This document shows positions 56,776-64,000 of a DNA stretch of 64,000 nt, in pieces. Each line of letters starts with the position of its first letter. Position 1 is the stretch's first letter. Made by a program: the position numbers and the translations under genes. Location of the stretch: positions 992,001-1,056,000 of the forward strand of contig NZ_VMBG01000001.1 of NCBI RefSeq assembly GCF_007559335.1, in the 5' to 3' direction. The stretch is from Rariglobus hedericola (GTDB lineage: Bacteria; Verrucomicrobiota; Verrucomicrobiia; Opitutales; Opitutaceae). The notes below the pieces were generated by a model. It saw only the letters and a list, made by a program, of their open reading frames with translations, was not told the origin of the DNA and made no database searches.

Positions 56776-57956
56776 CCCCCCTCCCCGACGCCCCTCGTAT
56801 TCTGCTCTACACTGACGACCCCGAACGCGGCGGTGTCGCCCAATACAACCACTCCGTGCTCATGGAGCTCGTTGCCCGCCGTCATATGGCGCTGTGCGTG
56901 CAAACCCTTTCTAAAAGTCCGCTCGTGATCGCTCAGCACGCCGCCGGCGTCATTCACGAATGGCTGCCTTACGACACCGCCGCCGAATTCGGCCGCACTG
57001 TCGTGGACATGGAAGCACCTCGCGCGATTTTCCAGCGACACCGTCCCGACTTGATCATCTTCAGCGACTGCTGCCCGGTCTCCAACATCGGCGCCCGCCA
57101 GGCCGCACTCGCGCTGCATATTCCCTTCGTGATCGTGGTCGGCTTCGCCGCCGCCTACCTTGCCCGCCAGTTCGCGCCCTGCCTGCCGATCCTCGCCCGC
57201 CACTACGCAGCCGCCCGCGAGGTCGTCGCCGTATCAGAAGAAAATCTACAACTCCTTCGCAGCCATTTCGGCCTCTCCACGGAGCGCGGCAGGGTCGTTC
57301 ACTACGGGCGCCCGGATGTTTTTTTCACACCAACGGATGCCGTCCTGCGCAAAAAACTGCGCATGCAGCTCGCGGTCTCTGAAAAAACCGTGATCGCGCT
57401 TACGACCGCCCGCCTCGCGCGTCTCAAGGGACACCACCACCAGCTCGCCGCTCTTCATAAACTCCTGAAAACGGGCCGCGGCGAAAACTTGCATCTGCTT
57501 TGGGTAGGCGATGGCGATCAGCGCCACGCTCTCGAAGCCTCCATCCGCCAGCTGGGGCTTCATTCACGTGTCACGTTGCTTGGTCACCGCTGGGACACGG
57601 CCGACTGGTATGACACCGCAGATTTTTTTGTCCTGCCAACCGACTACGAAGGCATGCCCCTCGCCATCATGGAAGCCATGGCCAAGTCCCTCCCCGTCGC
57701 TGCCAGCGCCGTGAGCGGAATTCCCGAGGAGCTAGGCCCCACCGGCCGTCTGCTCCCTGATCCGGCCTTGGATGCCAACGCCACCGTGACTGCACTCGCC
57801 GCGATTTTTGCCGAGTGGAGCGAAGACTCCGCATTGCGCCAACACCTGGGCAAAGCCGCTCAGGAACGCGCCAATGAACTATTCCGCGAATCCCTCATGC
57901 TTGAGCGCACCCTCGCACTCGTCGAAGCCCACCTGCCCATCCCGACCCATCCATGA
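56772..57956 (+). CDS. Family 4 glycosyltransferase (GT4)
   Basis: A 394-aa GT-B protein from the ATG at 56772, which overlaps the preceding stop by 4 bp. LLYTDDPERGGVAQYNHSVL is the N-terminal Rossmann opening, VVAVSEENLQLLRSHFG and VHYGRPDVFF the linker, ALTTARLARLKGHHHQLAAL and LHLLWVGDGDQRHALEASIR the donor-binding domain, and FFVLPTDYEGMPLAIMEAMA the Glu-containing EGMPLxxMEA motif. It overlaps the next start by 4 bp. A shadow frame starts earlier (56709) but would run through the preceding gene. Confidence 0.9.
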   Translation: MTPLPDAPRILLYTDDPERGGVAQYNHSVLMELVARRHMALCVQTLSKSPLVIAQHAAGVIHEWLPYDTAAEFGRTVVDMEAPRAIFQRHRPDLIIFSDCCPVSNIGARQAALALHIPFVIVVGFAAAYLARQFAPCLPILARHYAAAREVVAVSEENLQLLRSHFGLSTERGRVVHYGRPDVFFTPTDAVLRKKLRMQLAVSEKTVIALTTARLARLKGHHHQLAALHKLLKTGRGENLHLLWVGDGDQRHALEASIRQLGLHSRVTLLGHRWDTADWYDTADFFVLPTDYEGMPLAIMEAMAKSLPVAASAVSGIPEELGPTGRLLPDPALDANATVTALAAIFAEWSEDSALRQHLGKAAQERANELFRESLMLERTLALVEAHLPIPTHP

Positions 57957-60796
57957 ACTACCAAGCAGAATACACCGACTATTGGTCCCGGCAGGATCGC
58001 TGGGGCAGCCATTCATTCGACGACGCCGATGCCCTGTTCAAACGCGTCACCCTCATCAGCGGACGCGGCTCCGTGCTCGATGTCGGCTGCGGCATGGGGC
58101 TGCTCGTGCGCACTTTGCTCGAACACGATGTGCAGGCCCACGGCATAGATATCGCTCCACGTCCGATCGAGGCCAACAACGCGATCAATCCCGGTCATTT
58201 TCAACTGGGCTCCATTCTCGATCTGCCGTTTGCCGACAATTCATGGAATACGATCGTCAGCACCGATTGCCTTGAACACATCGCCGAGGCCGACGTGCCC
58301 AAGGCCTTGAGTGAGTTGTATCGCGTCGCTGAAAGCAGTGTTTTCATCTGCCTCGCCACCACGCGCGACCGCGACGGCCGCTGGCATTTGACGGTGCGCA
58401 ACCGCGAATGGTGGGAGGCGCGTTTTTTCGCCGCCGGTTTTCGCCGTCATCCTCTCGACCAGTTGATCACGAGTTACGAGGCACGCGAATCCGACGAGTG
58501 GCAGATCACGTTGACCTTTGAAAAAATCCCGGTCGCCGCGCTTCAGCGTTATCCACTCGAAGCCCTCAAGGCCGAGCGCGACTTGCACATGGACATGACT
58601 CGTGAATCCGGGCGCCGCGCCGATGCGCACATCGCCCGCTACATCATGGCTCGTCGCTATCTACCATCCGAAGGCCTCGTCCTCGATGCCGCGTGCGGTC
58701 TCGGCTACGGGAGCGCCGTGCTGGGTTGCGATCATCGTGGTGTTCAGATCATCGGTCTCGACAACAGTGACTACGCCGTCGCTTACGGACGCGCCTGCTT
58801 TCAGCCGAGTCATCCCAATCTGCGTTTTGAAGCAGGGGATGTGTGCGACCTGAGCCGCTTTGCCGACGCCTCAGTCGATCTCGTGGTTTCATTCGAAACC
58901 GTGGAGCACCTGCGCGAGCCGGAACACTTTCTCGGTGAAATCAACCGCGTCCTGAAACCCGGCGGACGCTTCGTATGTTCCGTGCCGAACATGTGGGTGG
59001 ACGAAGACGGCAAAGATCCGAATCCCTGGCATTTTCATGTCTTCGATTTTTCGAAGCTCGCGCAGCTGTGCACGAAATTCTTTCCGCTTGAGCACGTCTA
59101 TCGACAGACCGCCGGCGGAGGCATGACGCTCACCCAATCCCAGCGTCGACTCCAACGCGTCAATCTCCCGGTCACCACATCGTCAGGCGAAGCCGAATGG
59201 TGGCTTGTCGCGGCCACCAAGCCCGGAGCGTTCCGACCGCTCACTGCATTGAGCACGCAGCGTATCGTCGTTCTCACCCACGCCGCGGAACATCCGCTGT
59301 TCACCAGCTGGCTCGCCGATTTTCCATTCCCGGTTTCGTATGTGACCGACGCCACAACGGATTTCGTTTTTCCCGACGACACCGCGCTGGTGGTGACCTT
59401 TGACTGCTACCGGGAACCCCTCGTCACCTTGCTGCGTCGCGCGATGGAGATCAACATTCCCACGCTGCTGCTCGCCGATGGCATTCTCGAATATCGGAAC
59501 ACGTGGGACCACCCGCAACTCGTCCCCGGTTCGCTCTACCAACCGGTCCTCGCACACAAACTCGCCTGCCTAGGCCGCTCGCAAGCGCGCACGGTGGAGT
59601 CCTGGGATAATCCGGGCCGCTGCGAGATAATCGGCTCACCCCGCTTCGACCTCTATGCCGCACGCCAGCGCCGTTCGCGTTTGCCCGGGGATCATTTTCG
59701 CGTGCTGGTCATGACGGCAATCACGCCCTACTTCACTGAAGAACAACACGCGCGCGTTCTCCAGTCGCTCATCGACCTAAAGACCACCTTCGAGTCCTCC
59801 GCCATCGACGTGTGCTGGCGCTTGACCAAAGGACTCGACGCCGAGATCGGCGTGGACTCAATCGTCACCGATCTCACCGGCCTTGAACTGGCCGAAGTCC
59901 TCCAAAGCGTCGACGCCGTCATTACCACGCCGTCGACCTCCATGCTCGAAGCCATGCTGCTCGGGCTACCGGTGGCGGTGCTCGATTACAACAACTGCCC
60001 GCATTACGTGCAGGCCGCGTGGCGGATCACTGCCGCCTCTCACATCGCCGAAACCCTCGTCGAACTCGCCAACCCGCCGGCGGCCAAACTGCTCTTTCAA
60101 AACGCCACGCTGCACGACGCATTGGAATGCGACACACCGGCCGCTCCGCGGCTGCGCCAGCTCGCCGAAAAAATGATCCTCGCAGGCGCCGAGGCGCGTG
60201 CGCACGGCCGGCCGCTCACCTTGCCCGCCCGCCTGATCGATGCCGGCCTAGGGGCACCCGCCGCGCTCGCCGAATCGATTTCGTCAGCAGATCTTTTTCC
60301 CGGGCACGCACCATTTCAGCAAAACGATCTGCGCGCACTCCAAGTCGAAGTCGGGCATTTGCGATCCCATGTCGCTCATCTGGAAAACAACCTCATCGCC
60401 CCTTCAGCGTCGGAGCCCGATCCTGCGCTGATCGCGCTGATCCAAGAGCGCGCACAACTCACGATTCTGTGGCGCTCCAAACTCGAAGCCGGCGTCGCCC
60501 TCGCTTCGCTCAAGCAAAACACCGCGGCCTCCCGGCTTATGATCGAGGCCGTCAAAGCAGTCGAAGCCTGCGCCGTTCCCGAGGTCATCATCGAAGCCTT
60601 GATCGAGGTCTCCGGACAACTCGCATCGCTCGACTTGGGTCGTGCCCGCTACCTGCTCGATCTCGGCCGCCAGCTGGCGACCGACATGGGTAACCAGCCC
60701 GCGTGCGATCGCGCCGCCGTCGTGCTCGCATCCTTCCCTCCGATTTCACCGGTTGCGAGCGCACGTCCCCCCGCCCCGCAACCCGTCAGCGTTTGA
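57953..60796 (+). CDS. Fused protein: two methyltransferase domains plus glycosyltransferase/capsule-like domain
   Basis: A 947-aa protein starting in an ATGA overlap. SAM-dependent methyltransferase 1 has VLDVGCGMGLLVRTL at 41-55; methyltransferase 2 has LVLDAACGLGYGSAVLG at 242-258, followed by VDLVVSFETVEHLREP and LKPGGRFVCSVPN (Methyltransf_11 pattern). From about 435 to 760 the sequence resembles capsule/teichoic GT-B proteins (ALVVTFDCYREPLVTLLRRA, PTLLLADGILEYRNTW, VDAVITTPSTSMLEAMLLGL, a KpsS/CDP-glycerol-like motif). The C-terminal ~150 residues are helical. Such fusions suggest sequential methylation and glycosyl transfer on one substrate. Exact acceptors are unknown. Confidence 0.72.
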   Translation: MNYQAEYTDYWSRQDRWGSHSFDDADALFKRVTLISGRGSVLDVGCGMGLLVRTLLEHDVQAHGIDIAPRPIEANNAINPGHFQLGSILDLPFADNSWNTIVSTDCLEHIAEADVPKALSELYRVAESSVFICLATTRDRDGRWHLTVRNREWWEARFFAAGFRRHPLDQLITSYEARESDEWQITLTFEKIPVAALQRYPLEALKAERDLHMDMTRESGRRADAHIARYIMARRYLPSEGLVLDAACGLGYGSAVLGCDHRGVQIIGLDNSDYAVAYGRACFQPSHPNLRFEAGDVCDLSRFADASVDLVVSFETVEHLREPEHFLGEINRVLKPGGRFVCSVPNMWVDEDGKDPNPWHFHVFDFSKLAQLCTKFFPLEHVYRQTAGGGMTLTQSQRRLQRVNLPVTTSSGEAEWWLVAATKPGAFRPLTALSTQRIVVLTHAAEHPLFTSWLADFPFPVSYVTDATTDFVFPDDTALVVTFDCYREPLVTLLRRAMEINIPTLLLADGILEYRNTWDHPQLVPGSLYQPVLAHKLACLGRSQARTVESWDNPGRCEIIGSPRFDLYAARQRRSRLPGDHFRVLVMTAITPYFTEEQHARVLQSLIDLKTTFESSAIDVCWRLTKGLDAEIGVDSIVTDLTGLELAEVLQSVDAVITTPSTSMLEAMLLGLPVAVLDYNNCPHYVQAAWRITAASHIAETLVELANPPAAKLLFQNATLHDALECDTPAAPRLRQLAEKMILAGAEARAHGRPLTLPARLIDAGLGAPAALAESISSADLFPGHAPFQQNDLRALQVEVGHLRSHVAHLENNLIAPSASEPDPALIALIQERAQLTILWRSKLEAGVALASLKQNTAASRLMIEAVKAVEACAVPEVIIEALIEVSGQLASLDLGRARYLLDLGRQLATDMGNQPACDRAAVVLASFPPISPVASARPPAPQPVSV

Positions 60797-60800
60797 CATC

Positions 60801-62252
60801 ATGCCAACCGTTACGCCCAAAGTTCTCTTCGTTTCCCACGAGGCCACGCGCACGGGAGCACCGATGTTTCTGCTGCACCTCACGCGCTGGCTGCGACGCC
60901 ACACTTCGCTGGACTTTGAGGTGCTCCTCGCGAAAGGCGGCCCGCTCGAAGAGGAATTCGCCAAAGTCGCAGCCGTGCGCACGCAGGAACACTTCAAAAA
61001 AAATCCCGAAGTCCTGGCCGCGTTCTCGCTCATTTATTCCAATACGATCTGCAACGGCCGGCTCGTCGATGAACTCCCGCGCGGCTTGATTCCCGTCGTC
61101 ACCCACGTGCACGAGCTCGACTACGGTTACGATTCCATCGGTGCGCACAACATGGCTGCCGTCATTCGTCAGTCGTCCCGATTCATCGCCTGCGCCGATG
61201 CCGTCGCGATACGCTTTCGCGCGATTTTCAATGTGCCGGCGGACCGCATCAGCGTGCACCACGAGCTGATCGATGTCACCGAGGTCCACGTCAAGGCCGC
61301 CTCGATGGATGCCGCCGTCATTCGCGCCACCTACGATTTACCGGCCGACGCCGCGATCATCACCGGTTGCGGCACATTCGATCTGCGCAAGGCGCCCGAT
61401 TTATTCGTGCAACTCGCCGCGCGTATCCGCGCCCTGTGGACGAGCGCGCGTCCGCTTCGCTTCGTCTGGATCGGGCGCATGACGGTGCCCGAATTGGGGA
61501 AGATTCTCCGTCACGACATCCGCCGTCTCGGCCTGCAAAACGAAATCAAACTCATCGGCGAACTGCCCGCGCCGCACGCGCTCCTCGCGCTCTCCGATGT
61601 CTTCTGCCTCACCTCGCGCGAAGACCCGTTTCCGCTCGCGATGCTGGAAGCGGCCGCACTCGGAAAACCGGTTGTCTGCTTCGATGGCGCCGGCGGTGGC
61701 CGCGAGTTCTGTGACGCGGGCGGCGGGGTCGCCGTGCCCTTGCTGGACATTGACGCGATGGCCCGCGCCTGTCTCGTCTGGTTGGAAGATCAGGACAAAC
61801 AACACATCGACGGCGACCGTGCCGCCGCCGTCGTCAAGGAACGCTTCACAGTCGAGGCCGGCATGCCCGCGCTTTGGGTTACGTTGAACGGTTTCATACA
61901 GACGCCCGAGCTCGCGCCCTTGCTCGCACCGACGGCGACCTTGGTCGAAGTCTATGCCGGCTGGAATCTCTCCGAGGCTCCGCAGTCGGCCTCGATGTCC
62001 GCCCTGTTCGAACGCACAGAAACGCTCAAGCAGGCCGACCTGTTGGCGAGCACGGGGCGCCGGGCGGAAGCGATCAAATTAATGCTGCACGCCGTTAACG
62101 TGGACCTCGCCCGCAAGGATGCGCAGATCCTCCTGGATAGCCTCACCGAAGTGGCCGCCCGCCTCGCGCCACTGGAACCGCGCCAGGCCGCCTTCCTGCG
62201 CGAACAAGCCGAAGCGCTCATTCGCCAGTCCCGCCAACCCGCCGCCGCCTGA
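60801..62252 (+). CDS. Family 4 glycosyltransferase with C-terminal helical extension
   Basis: A 483-aa protein from the ATG at 60801, 4 bp after the preceding stop. VLFVSHEATRTGAPMFLLHL is the GT-B opening; VVTHVHELDYGYDSIGAHNM, FIACADAVAIRFRAIFNVPA and IITGCGTFDLRKAPDLFVQL lead to VWIGRMTVPELGKILRHDIR, and ALSDVFCLTSREDPFPLAML carries the donor-site Glu motif (E-x-x-A-x-G-x-P later as EAAALGKPVVCFDGAGG). The last ~110 residues are helical. A hairpin follows at 62287-62333, so this is the end of the plus-strand operon. Confidence 0.85.
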   Translation: MPTVTPKVLFVSHEATRTGAPMFLLHLTRWLRRHTSLDFEVLLAKGGPLEEEFAKVAAVRTQEHFKKNPEVLAAFSLIYSNTICNGRLVDELPRGLIPVVTHVHELDYGYDSIGAHNMAAVIRQSSRFIACADAVAIRFRAIFNVPADRISVHHELIDVTEVHVKAASMDAAVIRATYDLPADAAIITGCGTFDLRKAPDLFVQLAARIRALWTSARPLRFVWIGRMTVPELGKILRHDIRRLGLQNEIKLIGELPAPHALLALSDVFCLTSREDPFPLAMLEAAALGKPVVCFDGAGGGREFCDAGGGVAVPLLDIDAMARACLVWLEDQDKQHIDGDRAAAVVKERFTVEAGMPALWVTLNGFIQTPELAPLLAPTATLVEVYAGWNLSEAPQSASMSALFERTETLKQADLLASTGRRAEAIKLMLHAVNVDLARKDAQILLDSLTEVAARLAPLEPRQAAFLREQAEALIRQSRQPAAA

Positions 62253-62286
62253 TTTCTTCCCCGCCCGCAGGGCAACTCCAGAACCC

Positions 62287-62333
62287 CGCCCAAGCCAGTT
62301 TGTAACTTAATACGTTACAAACTGACTTGGGCG
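62287..62333. terminator. Long hairpin between convergent glycosyltransferase genes
   Basis: The 20-nt arms at 62287-62306 and 62314-62333 are complementary except one C/A pair, loop of 7 nt (TTAATAC). It lies between a plus-strand GT4 stop (62252) and a minus-strand GT2 stop (62412), so it can terminate both. There is no long U-tract on either strand's 3' side. Confidence 0.7.
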
Positions 62334-62411
62334 TTGTCTCCAAAAAAACGGCTAAGTGCGCACCGGAAATCCTTCGCTGGCTTACTTCTCGGATCGGCGC
62401 GGGTGCGCCCG

Positions 62412-63518
62412 CTAGGCCAGGGCTTCACGGTAACTGACCGCGAGGGTTGCGCTGGCACCGTCGCGTTTGCCTCCGGAAATATCCTGCGCTAGGCGCAGCA
62501 GTTTTACGCCGATGTCCTTGCGTCCGAGATCGGCCCAGTGATTCGCGAGGAAAAGCACGGCTTTAAATTTCAGCGGGGTGAGCGACTCGGGGGGTAGATA
62601 AGCAACATCGGGCGCGGAGAGCACCGACTCCTGCCATTTGACGGCGTCGATCGAACAGCCGTCGTGCACCGCGATTTCAGCCTTCAAGTGCGCAGCGAGC
62701 GGGTGCAAGCCGGGTTCGATATGGTCGGGTAGCAAGGCGCGAGCTTTGTCGTATTTTCCCGCGAAGAACCAGGCCTGCGCCGCCTTGAGCGTCGCCGCGC
62801 GTTCGAGACGTTTGCGGCTGGCGCGGGAGCGGCGGGCACATTCTTCATATTCGCGGGCGGCTTGGGAAAACTGCTGCGTATCGAAAAAAGTGGAGGCGTA
62901 AAAATAACGCAGGTTCGGATCGCCGTCCGGGTCACGGTGCAGTGCATCTTCGATGATGCGGCGGTTACGCTCGGTCTTGCCAGCCAGCACGGCGGACGAC
63001 GCATAACCAGAATGATTAAACACAATATTCGTATCGATGATCGGGATACCGGCGCGCTCCAGGCTCGTGTTGACCTGTTCGTGAATGGGCCGCTCGAAAC
63101 GCACGCGCGCATCGCGGGGAAACAGCCGCACGATGTGCACCGAGACATGCGCACCGGTGGCGGCAAGTTCGTTTTTTTGAACCAGGTTATAGGCGGAGCG
63201 CGCAGGGCTCGAAATCATTTCGTGGATGCGGATGCGGCTGGCCACGGGGAGAACTTCGTCGGCATCGAGCACCAGGATCCACTCCCCGCGCGCCTCGGCG
63301 AGGGCGAGGTTGCGGGCGGAGGAAAAATCTCCGGTCCATTCCGCATTGATGATGCGCGCGCCATGTTGGCGGGCGATTTCACAGGTGGAATCGGTCGAGC
63401 CGGTATCAACGACCACGATATCGGAGGCCAGGTCCCGGACGGAGTCGAGGCAGGCGGGCAAATTCGCGGCTTCGTTGCGCACGATCATGCAGAGGCTGAG
63501 ACGGGGTGCGGAGTTCAT
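62412..63518 (-). CDS. Family 2 glycosyltransferase with C-terminal TPR-like region
   Basis: A 368-aa protein. LSLCMIVRNEAANLPACLDS is the GT2 SunS-like opening, VVVDTGSTDSTCEIARQHGA follows, and LVLDADEVLP supplies the DxD motif (D-A-D). The C-terminal ~130 residues are helical repeats resembling TPRs (AREYEECARRSRASRKRLER, ATLKAAQAWFFAGKYDKARA), as seen in GT2 enzymes that modify proteins. It follows the flagellin gene on the same strand (118 bp between) with a strong terminator in between, so it is likely a separate unit. Flagellin modification is inference from position. Confidence 0.88.
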   Translation of the reverse strand: MNSAPRLSLCMIVRNEAANLPACLDSVRDLASDIVVVDTGSTDSTCEIARQHGARIINAEWTGDFSSARNLALAEARGEWILVLDADEVLPVASRIRIHEMISSPARSAYNLVQKNELAATGAHVSVHIVRLFPRDARVRFERPIHEQVNTSLERAGIPIIDTNIVFNHSGYASSAVLAGKTERNRRIIEDALHRDPDGDPNLRYFYASTFFDTQQFSQAAREYEECARRSRASRKRLERAATLKAAQAWFFAGKYDKARALLPDHIEPGLHPLAAHLKAEIAVHDGCSIDAVKWQESVLSAPDVAYLPPESLTPLKFKAVLFLANHWADLGRKDIGVKLLRLAQDISGGKRDGASATLAVSYREALA

Positions 63519-63553
63519 GGAAAGACTGTCCCTCTTTTATCGGCACACCTTGG

Positions 63554-63590
63554 AAAAAAATAACCCCCGCACGCTCGAAACGTGCGGGGG
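63554..63590 (-). terminator. Rho-independent terminator of flagellin gene
   Basis: CCCCCGCACG (63564-63573) pairs with CGTGCGGGGG (63581-63590), loop 7 nt. On the minus strand the stem is followed by TTATTTTTTT (63554-63563), a classic strong terminator 46 nt after the flagellin stop. Confidence 0.92.
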
Positions 63591-63635
63591 CCACTTGGTC
63601 GATTGCCTGTTGGCGTTATCTATCCCGGCTACTCC

Positions 63636-64000
63636 TTACTGAAGGAGACGCAGGGCGGTCTGGGCGGACCCGTTGGCCTGTGCCAACATGGCGGTGCCGG
63701 CCTGGACGAGGGTGTTCCAGCGGGCGAGCTGCGTGGATTCCTCGGCCACATCCACATCGACGATGCGGCTGTTGGCGGCTTCGAGGTTGGCCTTGTTGGT
63801 GGTCAACACCTCCGCGGCGAACCCGAGGCGGCTTTGCTCGGCACCGTTGGTGGCGCGAAGCGTGGCGGTTGCATCGATGGCGGTGTTGATCTGGGTGATG
63901 CTCACGGCGGCGAGATTGGCCGCACCCGTGATACTGGTGGTGCCAGTGGCGAGAGCCTTGGACGAGAGAGCAACAGTCTGCGAACCGTCTTCGCTGACCT
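63636..64000 (-). CDS. fliC: Flagellin, C-terminal part (cut by window edge)
   Basis: About 121 C-terminal residues in the window; the gene continues beyond the right edge. The minus strand reads VSEDGSQTVALSSKALATGT, INTAIDATATLRATNGAEQS, FAAEVLTTNKANLEAANSRI and the family ending VDVAEESTQLARWNTLVQAG, AMLAQANGSAQTALRLLQ. This is the D0/D1 C-terminal helix of flagellin that assembles the filament. It is followed by a strong terminator and then a GT2 gene. Exposed middle domains lie outside the window, so no glycosylation site can be seen here. Confidence 0.95.
   Translation of the reverse strand, partial: VSEDGSQTVALSSKALATGTTSITGAANLAAVSITQINTAIDATATLRATNGAEQSRLGFAAEVLTTNKANLEAANSRIVDVDVAEESTQLARWNTLVQAGTAMLAQANGSAQTALRLLQ

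Overview
The window is a high-GC stretch of a bacterial chromosome that looks like Verrucomicrobiota, most likely Opitutaceae. The indicators are PEP-CTERM tails, a prepilin with an H-X9-DG C-terminus, a large Verru_Chthon-type pilin-like protein, a very dense set of glycoside hydrolases, and start codons that mostly lack Shine-Dalgarno sequences. No rRNA gene, intact tRNA gene or CRISPR array was seen. The family assignment is inference from gene content.

Layout. (1) 0-22.5 kb is plant-polysaccharide and pentose/rhamnose catabolism under three AraC-type regulators. It holds a minus-strand run (AraC, an unknown 637-aa protein, an HpcH/HpaI aldolase, a GH3 beta-glucosidase cut by the window edge), two tandem secreted paralogues (one with a PEP-CTERM tail, one without), a prepilin, a clan-A glycosidase, an SGNH esterase, a Na+/solute symporter, a GH78-like alpha-L-rhamnosidase, a GH4 enzyme with an unusual C-terminal extension, and xylAB. 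A decayed conjugative-element scar (MobF relaxase plus AAA+ ATPase fragments) lies at 17.4-18.0 kb. (2) 22.6-52.8 kb is a second glycan locus: GH16, GH30, a GH94-like enzyme, SGNH hydrolases, a right-handed beta-helix protein, a GH50-like enzyme, GH1, a FAD oxidoreductase, a PEP-CTERM protein and one LacI-type regulator. Nearly every transcription-unit head here carries a copy of one palindrome, GATTAACNGTTAATC. I propose this is the operator of the local LacI regulator. (3) 43.5-45.1 kb is an accessory insertion with lower apparent GC. It holds a frameshifted secreted ORF, a SUKH/SMI1-KNR4 immunity-like gene, a decayed second copy of the ORF/immunity junction, and an IS110 transposase remnant. 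(4) 52.9-53.6 kb holds a frameshifted DUF6573-like gene and the 3' end of a tRNA-Ser, which looks like an old integration scar. (5) 53.87-64.0 kb is a glycosyltransferase island ending at a flagellin gene cut by the window edge, which suggests flagellin or surface glycosylation.

How the parts work together. Secreted GHs and esterases cut and de-acylate polysaccharides. Symporters import the products, cytoplasmic GH1, GH30, GH94-like, GH3 and GH4 enzymes finish the degradation, and XylA/XylB and the aldolase feed sugars into central metabolism. The leading finding is the shared palindrome, which links dispersed genes over about 28 kb into one proposed regulon. All functional calls come from reading motifs by eye; no database search was run.
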